A stretch of 48,778 nt of DNA from an uncultured Clostridium sp. GTDB lineage: Bacteria > Bacillota > Clostridia > TANB77 > CAG-508. The DNA is taken from contig CAOKEO010000010.1 in the NCBI GenBank assembly GCA_948467495.1, forward strand, positions 1 through 48,778, written 5' to 3'. The stretch's first letter is position 1. Each line of letters starts with the position of its first letter. Shown here piece after piece: positions 13,736-22,565 of the stretch. The translations under genes and the position numbers were made by a program. A model generated the notes under the pieces. It was not told the DNA's origin, ran no database searches, and saw only the letters and a program-made list of their open reading frames with translations.

Positions 13736-16552
13736 ATGAAAGGAAGAAAACAAAAAATTTTAAGTTTTATAAGTATAATGATTGCATTTTTTATCGCCTT
13801 ATTTTTCAATTCAAGCAGTGTATATGCTGCAACCCCATACACAGTTATTAATTCTCAAACACTATTAGAAACCAATACATTAGATAAGCTAGAATTGAAT
13901 TATACTTCACTTCCTAAGGTGAGTATATCAGGCTCAGAAGCCTATACCATAAAAGATGGAGGAACTGGTGATTCTACGCCTAAAAGGGAAGTAGAGTTTG
14001 CCAATGTAACCAAAGGGAAAATACTTAATTCTGTGATAACAGTAAAGTTTAATAATTGTGGTAAATTAAATGGTAAAGCAATTGACATGAAATTAGTGTA
14101 TTCAGACATTGTTGCAAAAGCTAGTAATCCACTTTTTTATTGGACAGCTTATGGAAAATCAATGGCTTCTAGTAATGAATGGTGGTATGGAAATATAGAA
14201 CATGCCACAGTAAAAATTTATTTCTATTATTTGAATTCAGATACACCGATTACTCTAAATACCGCTTATTTATCGCTATTTTCCGAAGATCCAAATGAAG
14301 GAGCTTCTTCAAAAATATCTTCTAATCAGTATCTATATACCAAAACAAATATGAAATATGCCTCATCTATTTCTTCTCGATATACTTCTCGTACTTATAA
14401 AAATGTATTTTATGGAGTGGGTTCTACTTTGGGGTCGACAGAAGCAGGCACCTTAGAATGTGTTTCTTTTCAATATAAAAATACAAACCATATAGAAGTT
14501 GAATTATATGCTTTAAGTGAAAATGCAAGCGAAAAATTACATGTTGGTTACCATTTACAATATCATTCACTTACTGCTACCATTCCAAGCAATCCTAAAA
14601 AAGTAGTCGATAAAACAGTAGGAAATCCAGGGGATATACTCACATATACGATAACCCAAGACATTTCAAAAGCTACAGATACCAATTTTTATTATTCTTC
14701 TATGATAATAAAAGATGTATTGAATTCCAATTTGTCATATCAATCTTTGGCAGTATATGATGAAAATAATAAAAACATAACCATTTCAGCAGGAACTGCT
14801 AGTTATGATACTTCTAGTAGAACATTAAAATATACTTTTTTGAGTAATTATTTGAAAAATATGAAATACAAAGGACAAACCTATAAATTTGTAATAAAAG
14901 CCAAAATTAATAGTAAGGTAACAGTAGGAAGTATTACCAATACAGCTTCTACCATTATGAATAATAATAATATATATACTTTAAATTCTAATATGGTTAC
15001 TACAAAATTGCCCTATCAAGTAATTGTAAATCATGTGGATGAAAAAGGAAAAAAATTGGCAGATAGCGAAATCTTAAAAGGATATGAAAAAGATGCCTAT
15101 ACATCAAAAGCTAAAAATATACAAGGATATGAACTAACAAAAACACCATCTAATGCAAAAGGAACTATGACGCAAAATGTCACAACAGTAAACTATGTAT
15201 ATCGATTAAAAGACACAAGCGTAAAAGTTCAATACATAGATGAAAAAGGAAAAGAGATTACCAATAGTGAAACTATCAACGGAAAGGTGTTTGATAAGTA
15301 TCAAACAAAAAGTAAAGATATTTATGGATATGAACTCATAAAGACACCAGATAATCATACTGGTACAATGAAAGAGGAAGTTATAATGGTAACTTATCCT
15401 TATCGATTAAAAGATAGTACTGTAACGGTTAAATATGTAAATGAAGAAGGAAAAGAATTAGCAGATAGGGAAATCATAAAAGGAAAAGTTTTTGATGCCT
15501 ATCAAACACAAGCAAAACAAATATATGGTTATCAATTAAAAGAAAAGCCAGAAAATCAGGCTGGTACAATGAAAGAAGAACCAATAACTGTAACTTATTT
15601 GTATGAATTGAAAGACGCAAGAGTAGTAGCACAGTATGTAGATGAAAACGGAAAAGAATTAGCAGAAAACGAAATCATACCAGGAAAAGTATTTGATTTC
15701 TATCAAACACAAACAAAAGATATTTACGGTTATCAGTTAATGAAAATGCCAGAAAATCAAGATGGTACAATGAAAGAAGAATCAACAATAGTAACTTATC
15801 CTTATCAATTAAAAAATACAACTGTGGTAGTTCAATATATAGATGAAGAAGGAAAGGAAATTACAGACAGTGAAATCATTCAGGGGAAAGTATTTGATGA
15901 GTATAAAACAAAGGCAAAACAAATAAAAGGATATACTTTAATAGAAACACCATCTAATTTGATGGGAATAATGGAAGAAAAGCAAATTAGTGTTATATAT
16001 CGTTATCGAAAACTTCATTTTAACATTTCTGTTTCTCAAAAGTTAGCAAAAGTTGAATTAAATAGTGAACCACAAAATCTTTCTGAAAAATTAGAAATAG
16101 ATAGAAAAGTAGTAGTGAATTCATTGAAACTTACGTATTCCATCCATGTTTCTAACAATAGTGAATTAGATGGTTCTACCATACTTTGTTATGATATTCC
16201 AAAAGGATATGTAGCATTAGAAGAAGATAATTTAGGTTGGACAATAGAAGGAAAATTAGCACATAGAAATGTGGATAACTTAGTAATTGGAGAAACAAGA
16301 GAGTTTACGATTGTTTTAGCAGCAAAAACAAGTGAAGTTACAGGAGTTTTTGCCAACAAAGTAACTTGTAGGGATTCTAGTTGTGAACCTGGATTTAAAG
16401 AGACGACTTTAGAGGATAATACCGATACTAAGGAATTTATTGTTAGTATTTCAACTGGTTTAAAAGAACGTATAATAGAGATTGTTTTGGAGGTCTTAGT
16501 GGTGTTATCTGTTTTGAGTATGATATTGTGGAAAGTTAGAAAGAGAAGATAA
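13736..16552 (+). CDS. Secreted MucBP-repeat surface protein
   Basis: A 938-residue exported protein. Residues 1-33 are a signal peptide (MKGRKQKILSF, hydrophobic core, VYAATP cleavage region). Residues 35-290 are an unidentified beta-rich region, and about 290-425 resemble an isopeptide-forming fimbrial D2 domain (VVDKTVGNPGDILTYTI). Five MucBP repeats follow at about 428-758, each exactly 67 residues (201 bp), with cores such as VQYIDEKGKEI and GYELIKTP. A DUF11-like domain comes next, and a C-terminal hydrophobic helix ends in a basic WKVRKRR. No LPxTG motif is visible, so it is probably held by the C-terminal helix. ATG 13736 follows AGAAAGAAGG and starts the signal peptide. MucBP domains bind mucin, fitting a gut host. 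Confidence 0.85.
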   Translation: MKGRKQKILSFISIMIAFFIALFFNSSSVYAATPYTVINSQTLLETNTLDKLELNYTSLPKVSISGSEAYTIKDGGTGDSTPKREVEFANVTKGKILNSVITVKFNNCGKLNGKAIDMKLVYSDIVAKASNPLFYWTAYGKSMASSNEWWYGNIEHATVKIYFYYLNSDTPITLNTAYLSLFSEDPNEGASSKISSNQYLYTKTNMKYASSISSRYTSRTYKNVFYGVGSTLGSTEAGTLECVSFQYKNTNHIEVELYALSENASEKLHVGYHLQYHSLTATIPSNPKKVVDKTVGNPGDILTYTITQDISKATDTNFYYSSMIIKDVLNSNLSYQSLAVYDENNKNITISAGTASYDTSSRTLKYTFLSNYLKNMKYKGQTYKFVIKAKINSKVTVGSITNTASTIMNNNNIYTLNSNMVTTKLPYQVIVNHVDEKGKKLADSEILKGYEKDAYTSKAKNIQGYELTKTPSNAKGTMTQNVTTVNYVYRLKDTSVKVQYIDEKGKEITNSETINGKVFDKYQTKSKDIYGYELIKTPDNHTGTMKEEVIMVTYPYRLKDSTVTVKYVNEEGKELADREIIKGKVFDAYQTQAKQIYGYQLKEKPENQAGTMKEEPITVTYLYELKDARVVAQYVDENGKELAENEIIPGKVFDFYQTQTKDIYGYQLMKMPENQDGTMKEESTIVTYPYQLKNTTVVVQYIDEEGKEITDSEIIQGKVFDEYKTKAKQIKGYTLIETPSNLMGIMEEKQISVIYRYRKLHFNISVSQKLAKVELNSEPQNLSEKLEIDRKVVVNSLKLTYSIHVSNNSELDGSTILCYDIPKGYVALEEDNLGWTIEGKLAHRNVDNLVIGETREFTIVLAAKTSEVTGVFANKVTCRDSSCEPGFKETTLEDNTDTKEFIVSISTGLKERIIEIVLEVLVVLSVLSMILWKVRKRR

Positions 16553-16634
16553 ATATCCAAGTTTTCCAAATTTTTCATTATATTGAATTGATTGATTTGA
16601 TATGTTGGCTTCCTCATTTTTCTCTTTTGCCATC

Positions 16635-16663
16635 TTGTGAAAACCCAAAAAATTTGATATACT
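16635..16663 (+). promoter_or_regulatory. priA promoter
   Basis: TTGTGA at 16635-16640, 17-base spacer, TATACT at 16658-16663; ATG 16688 follows an AGAGGAG site. Confidence 0.6.
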
Positions 16664-16687
16664 AGTAGCCAGAAAAGAGGAGAAAAA

Positions 16688-17956
16688 ATGATAGCAGAAG
16701 TAATCATCAATCGAACTGCCAAAAAACTAAATAGGATTTTTGATTATCGTATCCCAGAAAACTTAGAAGGGCTTATTTTTGTTGGAAGCAAAATTTTAGT
16801 ACCTTTTGGAAAAGGTGGAAAATTAGAAGAAGCTTTTGTCGTAGCACTAAAAGAAAAAACTAATTATCCCAATAAAATCAAAGAAATTGCTAAACTAGAA
16901 GAACAATTAAAAGACGAGCAAATAGCATTAGCCAAATGGATGGCAAAAAGATATTTTTGTAATGTATCAGATTGTATCAAATTAATGCTAACACCAGGTA
17001 GCAGAACCAAAAATAAAGAAAAAAGAATTCAAGATAAAACCATAAATACTATTTATTTGAGCAAAGACATAGAAGAAATAGAATTAGACATCGAGACAGG
17101 AAAAATCAAATCAGACAAGCAAAAGAAAATCATCAACTTTGTAAAAGACAACCAAGGAGTGACCATATCAGAAATAGAAATGCTAACAGACTGTTCAAGA
17201 GCCATTGTTAATACACTTATCAAAAATGGCTATTTAGAAATAGTAGAACAAAAAATAGAAAGAAATCCATTAAATTTTAAAGATACCGAAACCATCAAAA
17301 AGAAGGAAAAAACAGAAAAATTGCCTTTAACAGAAGAACAAGAAATAGCTTACCAAAAAGTAGAACAAAAAATAGAACAGAAACAATATCAATCTTTTCT
17401 ATTATATGGGGTAACAGGTTCAGGAAAAACAGAAATCTATTTACAATTAATACAAAAAGCATTACAGCAAGAAAAAGCAGCTATTTTATTAGTACCAGAA
17501 ATATCTTTAACACCACAAATGTTAGACCGATTTATTGCTCGATTTGGAAAAGAAGAAATTGCAGTTTTGCATAGTAAACTATCTATTGGGGAAAGACATG
17601 ATGAGTGGGAGCGTATCAAACAAGGAAAAGCAAAAATTGTGATAGGAGCAAGGTCAGCCATCTTTGCACCAGTTCAGAAAATAGGAATTATTATCATCGA
17701 TGAAGAACATGATAGTTCTTATAAATCGGAAGCTAGTCCTAGATATGATGCCAAAGAGGTAGCCAAACAAATTGCCAAACAAAATAAATGTCCACTACTA
17801 TTAGGCAGTGCTACACCAGATATGAGAACGTATTATTTTGCGATACAAGAACAAAACCAAGAAATACAATTATTAATACTAACCAAAAGAGCCAATCAAT
17901 CTTCCTTACCAAAGGTACAAGTGGTAGATTTGAAGCAAGAATTAGTCAATCGGTAA
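16688..17956 (+). CDS. priA: Primosomal protein N' (PriA), N-terminal part before a frameshift
   Basis: Encodes 422 residues of the replication-restart helicase PriA, which reloads the replisome at stalled forks. Seen: the DNA-binding N-terminus (RTAKKLNRIFDYRIPENL), Walker A GVTGSGKTEIY, VPEISLTPQML, LHSKLSIGERHDEW and Walker B IIIIDEEHDSSYK, then LLLGSATPD. The frame stops after VVDLKQELVNR. One surplus C near 17950 explains this: removing it joins LVN to GNHSMLSMDL in the next frame. So this is one gene with an indel, not a short protein. The indel is either a sequencing or assembly error or a real lesion. Confidence 0.85.
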   Translation: MIAEVIINRTAKKLNRIFDYRIPENLEGLIFVGSKILVPFGKGGKLEEAFVVALKEKTNYPNKIKEIAKLEEQLKDEQIALAKWMAKRYFCNVSDCIKLMLTPGSRTKNKEKRIQDKTINTIYLSKDIEEIELDIETGKIKSDKQKKIINFVKDNQGVTISEIEMLTDCSRAIVNTLIKNGYLEIVEQKIERNPLNFKDTETIKKKEKTEKLPLTEEQEIAYQKVEQKIEQKQYQSFLLYGVTGSGKTEIYLQLIQKALQQEKAAILLVPEISLTPQMLDRFIARFGKEEIAVLHSKLSIGERHDEWERIKQGKAKIVIGARSAIFAPVQKIGIIIIDEEHDSSYKSEASPRYDAKEVAKQIAKQNKCPLLLGSATPDMRTYYFAIQEQNQEIQLLILTKRANQSSLPKVQVVDLKQELVNR

Positions 17957-17963
17957 TCACTCG

Positions 17964-18734
17964 ATGTTAAGTATGGATTTATATGGTGCCATTGAGGAAA
18001 ATCTAAAACAAAAAAGACAAACTATTTTATTTCTAAATCGAAGAGGCTATTCTACTTTTATTATGTGTAGAAATTGTGGGTACACTATACAATGTAAGAA
18101 TTGTAATATTAGTATGACCTACCATAGTTATGAAAATAAACTAAAATGCCACTATTGTGGCCAGGAGGAAAAAGTGGTAACGGTATGTCCAGAATGTCAC
18201 AGTGATAAAATTCGCTATTTTGGAACAGGAACCCAAAAACTAGAACAAGAGATTAACAAACAATTTCCTAATGCAAAAACGATTCGTATGGACATTGACA
18301 CAGTAACTAAAAAAAATTCACATGAGGAAATTTTAAATCGATTTAAAAACGAAAATATTGACATTTTAATTGGAACACAAATGGTAGTCAAAGGACATCA
18401 TTTCCCGAATGTTACTTTAGTTGGTGTTATTGCAGCAGACAGTTCTTTAAACATCGATGATTATCGTGCCAATGAGAGAACTTTTCAAATTTTGACACAA
18501 GTAGCAGGAAGAGCAGGAAGAGAAAATTTGCCAGGAAAAGTAATCATACAAAGTTATAATCCAGAGAATTTTAGCATCCAATGTGCGAAAAGACAAAACT
18601 ATGAAAACTTTTATGAAACAGAAATAGCATTACGAAAACAGTTGAAATATCCACCATTTTGTGATATAACAGTAATAAGTTTTAATAGTTTACAAGAAAC
18701 GGAAATTCGGGCAAGCAACTACATGGATTTATGA
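17964..18734 (+). CDS. priA: PriA, middle and C-terminal part between two frameshifts
   Basis: Continues PriA in another frame. Seen: TILFLNRRGYSTFIMCRNCG, the eight-cysteine zinc region (CRNCG, CKNC, CHYCG, CPEC), FGTGTQKLEQEI, helicase motifs DIDTVTKKNS, ILIGTQMVVKGHHFPNVTLV and QVAGRAGR. The frame stops after RASNYMDL because of a surplus G in CGGGCAAGC near 18710. With that G removed, ATTWIYEYLKNSL continues in the third frame. ATG 17964 is only the first start codon after the break, not a biological start. Confidence 0.85.
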   Translation: MLSMDLYGAIEENLKQKRQTILFLNRRGYSTFIMCRNCGYTIQCKNCNISMTYHSYENKLKCHYCGQEEKVVTVCPECHSDKIRYFGTGTQKLEQEINKQFPNAKTIRMDIDTVTKKNSHEEILNRFKNENIDILIGTQMVVKGHHFPNVTLVGVIAADSSLNIDDYRANERTFQILTQVAGRAGRENLPGKVIIQSYNPENFSIQCAKRQNYENFYETEIALRKQLKYPPFCDITVISFNSLQETEIRASNYMDL

Positions 18735-18957
18735 ATATTTAAAAAATAGCCTAGACGAAGCACAATTCAAACTATTCAAGCCAACGCCAGCACCGATTGA
18801 TAAAATACAAAACCGATATCGTTGGCGAATTATTCTTAAGGGAAATATGACCAATCAGACAAATAACCTATTAAACCAATGCTTGAAACAAGCGTATGAA
18901 AAAAAATGGAAAAATACAAACATAACAATAGATGTTAATCCCAATAATATGATGTAG
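18711..18957 (+). pseudogene. priA: PriA, last segment after the second frameshift
   Basis: Translation in the third frame gives WIYEYLKNSLDEAQ, FKPTPAPIDKIQNRYRWRI and a C-terminus ending NPNNMM, a normal PriA end. The reconstructed gene is 16688-18957 and codes for about 755 residues after removing two inserted bases, in the normal range for PriA. Confidence 0.75.
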
Positions 18958-19012
18958 TGTAAAGATATTTTAAGTAATGGTGATGATTATAAAAAGAAAA
19001 GGGGTTAGAAAA

Positions 19013-19492
19013 ATGGCAATTCGAAATTTAAGACTAGAAGGGGACGAAATTCTAAAAAAGAAATCAAGAGAAGTAGAAGTAATTGACGAGAAATTACAAA
19101 TTTTAATAGATGATATGATAGAAACGATGCATAAATATAATGGAGTAGGGCTTGCAGCAGTACAAGTAGGAATTTTAAAAAGAGTAGTTGTTATTGATTT
19201 ATACGATGATAAAGGACCAATCGTATTAATTAATCCAATAATTGTAAAAACAAAAGGGGAGCAAGAGGTAGAGGAAGGATGCTTAAGTTTCCCAAATCAA
19301 TTTGCTAAAGTAATTAGACCAGCAGAAGTAGTAGTAGAATACACAGATAGAGATGGTAAGAGAATGAAAATAAAAGCAAAGGAATTGCTAGCACAAGCTA
19401 TTAGCCATGAGACAGATCATCTAAATGGAGAGGTATTTATGGATAAGATTATACCAGGAACGTTAGAATATATAGAACCAGAGGAGAAATGA
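19013..19492 (+). CDS. def: Peptide deformylase
   Basis: A 159-residue metalloenzyme that removes the formyl group from new N-termini. All three signature blocks are present: GVGLAAVQ (44-51), EEGCLSFP with Cys90, and SHETDHLNG with His132, Glu133 and His136. ATG 19013 (MAIRNLRLEG) follows AAGGGG at a good distance; the upstream in-frame ATG 18977 lacks a site. It is 3 bases from fmt, with which it acts: fmt adds the formyl group and def removes it. Confidence 0.96.
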   Translation: MAIRNLRLEGDEILKKKSREVEVIDEKLQILIDDMIETMHKYNGVGLAAVQVGILKRVVVIDLYDDKGPIVLINPIIVKTKGEQEVEEGCLSFPNQFAKVIRPAEVVVEYTDRDGKRMKIKAKELLAQAISHETDHLNGEVFMDKIIPGTLEYIEPEEK

Positions 19493-19495
19493 TTT

Positions 19496-20455
19496 ATGAA
19501 TATTATATTTATGGGAACTCCAGATTTTGCCAAAGAAAGTTTGGAAGCAATTTATCATGCAGGACATAATGTCATGGGAGTTGTAACCAATCCAGACAGA
19601 CCACAAGGAAGAGGAATGAAATTACTTCCATCTGAAGTAAAAAAATTCGCATTAGAAAAAGAACTAAAAATATATCAACCATTAACAATTAAAAACAATA
19701 CAGAATTTATAGAAGAAATGAAAAAAACAAAGCCAGATGTCATTTGTGTTGTAGCTTATGGAACCATACTTCCCAAAAGTATATTAGAAATACCAAAATT
19801 TGGCTGTATCAATGTACATGCTTCTTTACTTCCGAGATATAGAGGGGCAGCACCAATCCAATGGGCAGTTTTAAATGGAGATAAATCAACTGGAGTGACA
19901 ACTATGTATATGGATAAAGGAATGGATACAGGAGATATTATTTTAAAAGAAGAAGTAGAAATAGGAGAAGAGGAAACAACAGGCGAATTATGGGATAGAC
20001 TTGCTAAAATAGGAGGAAAACTATTAGTAGAAACGTTACGACAAATTGAAAAAGAAATTGCACCAAGAGAAAAACAAGGAGAAGAATTTACCATAGCACC
20101 TATGTTATCGAAAGAAATCGCTAAGATTGATTGGAACACAAAAACAGCACAAGATATTAAAAATTTGGTAAGAGGGCTAAATCCTATTATGGGAGCTTAT
20201 ACCTATTTGAATGGAAAGAAAATAAAATTTTGGAAAGTAGATATAGCTAAAACAGAAAAAATTATGATAGAAAGTTCAATAGACTTTATGAAAAATGGAA
20301 CAATTATGGTTTCAGACCAAAAAAATGGATTGTTTATAAAAACAAGAGAGGGAATTTTAAAGATAATAGAGATTCAAGGAGAAAATGCAAAAAAAATGTC
20401 TGTACAAGATTTTTTGAGAGGGCATCCTATAAAACAGGGGGAGATATTTGAATAG
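19496..20455 (+). CDS. fmt: Methionyl-tRNA formyltransferase
   Basis: A 319-residue enzyme that formylates initiator Met-tRNA using 10-formyl-tetrahydrofolate. Seen: IIFMGTPDFA at the start, the catalytic block GCINVHASLLPRYRGAAPIQ with Asn and His, the Asp-containing MYMDKGMDTGDI, and the C-terminal oligonucleotide-binding-fold part (LVRGLNPIMGAYTYLNGKKI). Length is normal. AGAGGAG precedes the ATG. Co-transcribed with def. Confidence 0.96.
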   Translation: MNIIFMGTPDFAKESLEAIYHAGHNVMGVVTNPDRPQGRGMKLLPSEVKKFALEKELKIYQPLTIKNNTEFIEEMKKTKPDVICVVAYGTILPKSILEIPKFGCINVHASLLPRYRGAAPIQWAVLNGDKSTGVTTMYMDKGMDTGDIILKEEVEIGEEETTGELWDRLAKIGGKLLVETLRQIEKEIAPREKQGEEFTIAPMLSKEIAKIDWNTKTAQDIKNLVRGLNPIMGAYTYLNGKKIKFWKVDIAKTEKIMIESSIDFMKNGTIMVSDQKNGLFIKTREGILKIIEIQGENAKKMSVQDFLRGHPIKQGEIFE

Positions 20456-20556
20456 AATAAAAAGATTTTAAAGGAAATTAATAAAATTTTAATAAGATTT
20501 TTATTTTACTTCACAAAGATTTGTTATAATGAGAAAAAAGAAAAGGAAGAAATAGT

Positions 20557-21198
20557 ATGAAAAAACCTATAAAAATTTTATTAATAGCAGTACTATTATT
20601 ATTCTTTATTATTGTAATACTAATAATAAAAAACAACAATAAAATAGTAGTATGTATCGATGCTGGTCATGGAGGAGACGATGTAGGAGCAATTCTGGAT
20701 AAAAGATATGAAAAAGACGATACTTTTGAAATAGCAAAACTAGTAAAAAAATACTTAGAAAAGCAAAACGTAAAGGTAGTCATGACGCGAAAGAAAGATA
20801 AATCAGTTAGCTTAGAAGAAAGATGTAAAATAGCCAACACTAAAAAAGCAGATTATTTTGTATCTATCCATAGAAATAGTGCCAAAACAGGAAATGGAAT
20901 AGAAATATGGTGTAATAGTAACAAAAGAGAAGAAGATACTCACCTTGCTAATGCTATCCTAGAAAAGCTACAAAATACAGAAATCCAAAAAAATAGAGGT
21001 ATTAAATATGGTACCATAGATGGCGAAAACTCAAACTATTATGTCTTAAAAAATACAAATATGCCTAGTTGTCTAATTGAATTAGGATTTATAACTAATC
21101 AAAAAGATAACCAATTATTAGACTCTCATAAAAAAGAATATGCCAAAGCAATTGCCGAAGGAATCATTCAAACAATCGAAAGTAAAAGTAGAAAGTAG
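20557..21198 (+). CDS. N-acetylmuramoyl-L-alanine amidase (Amidase_3, CwlD-like)
   Basis: A 213-residue cell-wall amidase that cuts the bond between N-acetylmuramic acid and the L-Ala of the stem peptide. Residues 5-25 are an uncleaved membrane anchor. The zinc site is complete: His38 in DAGHGG, Glu52 in RYEKDD, His105 in SIHRNS, and catalytic Glu175 in LIELGFITN. It has its own likely -10 (TATAAT at 20525-20530). Size and single domain resemble CwlD of spore cortex maturation, but a general autolysin is equally possible. Confidence 0.9.
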   Translation: MKKPIKILLIAVLLLFFIIVILIIKNNNKIVVCIDAGHGGDDVGAILDKRYEKDDTFEIAKLVKKYLEKQNVKVVMTRKKDKSVSLEERCKIANTKKADYFVSIHRNSAKTGNGIEIWCNSNKREEDTHLANAILEKLQNTEIQKNRGIKYGTIDGENSNYYVLKNTNMPSCLIELGFITNQKDNQLLDSHKKEYAKAIAEGIIQTIESKSRK

Positions 21199-21244
21199 GG
21201 AAAAATAAAAAAATTTTCTCTGCTTTTTATTTAATTTGGCAGAT

Positions 21245-21302
21245 GGGGATAATTGGTGCCTGTCCCAGAAGATACCTCTGGGGATAATCGGTGCCTGTCC
21301 CC
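21245..21302 (+). repeat. REP-like 35-bp tandem repeat, cluster 1 (2 copies)
   Basis: GGGGATAATTGGTGCCTGTC followed by CC (21245-21266) is repeated at 21280-21302 with one change, separated by a spacer ending GATACCTCTG. The start-to-start distance is 35 bp. The same unit and spacer recur at 24583-24639. Such GGGACAGGCACC elements are dispersed in many genomes and often linked to RAYT (Y1) transposases. No RAYT gene is in this window. The rest of 21199-21426 contains no gene. Confidence 0.75.
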
Positions 21303-21426
21303 AAACGCACCCAAAAGCACCCAAAAGCACACTTATCGTACTAATAGCTACGGTTATCAGAAATAGAAGATAAGATGCTGACAAATTTTTCATATATGTT
21401 ATAATTAAGATAAGGAGTGAAAGGGT

Positions 21427-21894
21427 ATGGGGATTAAAATAAATACAAATATATCAAGTGAGTTTAAAGAGACCTCTGTTACAATTAATGCACCAGAGTT
21501 GACAAAGGAAATACAAAGTTTGATTCAATATGCTTCTCATATAAATGAAATGCCAAATCAGATTATGGCAAGTGAAAACAACAAGATATATTTTATTGAT
21601 TTGGAAAGAGTAATTTGTTTTTTTAGTAAGGATAAGTATAATTATGTTAGAGTAAAAGAGGGGGCATATAAAATAAAACAAAAGTTATATGAGTTAGAAG
21701 ATATCTTAAGGAAAAAAGATTTTGTAAGAATTTCTAATTCTTGTCTGATTCATATTAATCAGGTAGAGTGCTTTGATACTAGTGTACTAGGAACTATTTT
21801 GGTGAGGCTGAAAGATGGCACGCAAGAGACGGTTTCTAAAAGAAGAGTGGCACAAATTATGAGATTATTGAGGGAAAGGGGGAGTTTGAAATGA
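21427..21894 (+). CDS. LytTR-family DNA-binding regulator
   Basis: A 155-residue protein. The last 100 residues are a LytTR domain (NKIYFIDLERVICFFSKDKY, then FVRISNSCLIHINQVE and VSKRRVAQIM). There is no receiver domain; the N-terminal 45 residues are short and polar, as in stand-alone LytTR regulators. Its stop overlaps the next gene by 4 bases (ATGA), so the two are coupled. In LytTR regulatory systems such a regulator is inhibited by a membrane protein encoded next to it, which is what the following gene looks like. Confidence 0.88.
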   Translation: MGIKINTNISSEFKETSVTINAPELTKEIQSLIQYASHINEMPNQIMASENNKIYFIDLERVICFFSKDKYNYVRVKEGAYKIKQKLYELEDILRKKDFVRISNSCLIHINQVECFDTSVLGTILVRLKDGTQETVSKRRVAQIMRLLRERGSLK

Positions 21895-22535
21895 AGGCAG
21901 TGATAAAGAAATTATTAAAAATATTATTGGTACTGGTGGTTTCAATTGTTAGTATCTACTTAGTATTGACAATACCAGCTTTTTATGGTTGGTGTGATGA
22001 AAATCAAATTTTTGTAAATAGTGACGAATTGTTGTTACAACTAAATCGTGATAAAATTCAGGAATTAGGAGACAGTGTTGGTCAGTTTGCACAATTAATG
22101 GAAGATGACCTTCAGCGAGTTCAAAATGGTAGCTATGAGGAGGAGGCTCATTCTTTAGCAGAATATTATGACCCCTTAGGATTTTCTGTATGGAGTTATA
22201 TGCAAAGGGAAATTAATGAAGTGGTACGTCAATATTTTACCCTATCTATTTTCTCTGGAATAGCGGTAACAATTGCTTATGCAGTAATTACCATTAAGAA
22301 AATGAACCCTATTTTCAAAATTGCAATTGGATATTTTGGCGTTATGCTAATGGTTCCTCCTATTTATATGTATAGTTGGACCTATAGATTTTGGGATGTG
22401 TTTACAACTTATGGTGATATGCCAAAATACTTTTATATTGGTTATACAGTGATTTTTGTAGTCATGTATTTGGTTAATTATAAAGTGGGAGTGAAAATGA
22501 CACAAGAATTAAATGAGGTAATGAAAAAAGAATAA
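21891..22535 (+). CDS. Membrane protein coupled to the LytTR regulator
   Basis: A 214-residue protein with four hydrophobic segments at about residues 7-30, 113-135, 142-162 and 178-198. Between the first and second is a polar, probably extracytoplasmic region of about 80 residues (LQLNRDKIQELGDSVGQFAQ). Not recognised at family level, though DUF3021 and similar membrane proteins pair with LytTR genes. Role inferred from coupling: membrane inhibitor or sensor of the LytTR protein. GGGAAAGGGG lies within the end of the previous gene as ribosome binding site. Confidence 0.7.
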   Translation: MKAVIKKLLKILLVLVVSIVSIYLVLTIPAFYGWCDENQIFVNSDELLLQLNRDKIQELGDSVGQFAQLMEDDLQRVQNGSYEEEAHSLAEYYDPLGFSVWSYMQREINEVVRQYFTLSIFSGIAVTIAYAVITIKKMNPIFKIAIGYFGVMLMVPPIYMYSWTYRFWDVFTTYGDMPKYFYIGYTVIFVVMYLVNYKVGVKMTQELNEVMKKE

Positions 22536-22565
22536 TAGTAATTTCCCTAAAAGTGGTATATTGTT

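Noticed and set aside
16189..16722. Minus-strand open frame of 177 codons across the end of the surface-protein gene
   Set aside because: It overlaps a well-supported gene and the priA promoter, and shows no family features.
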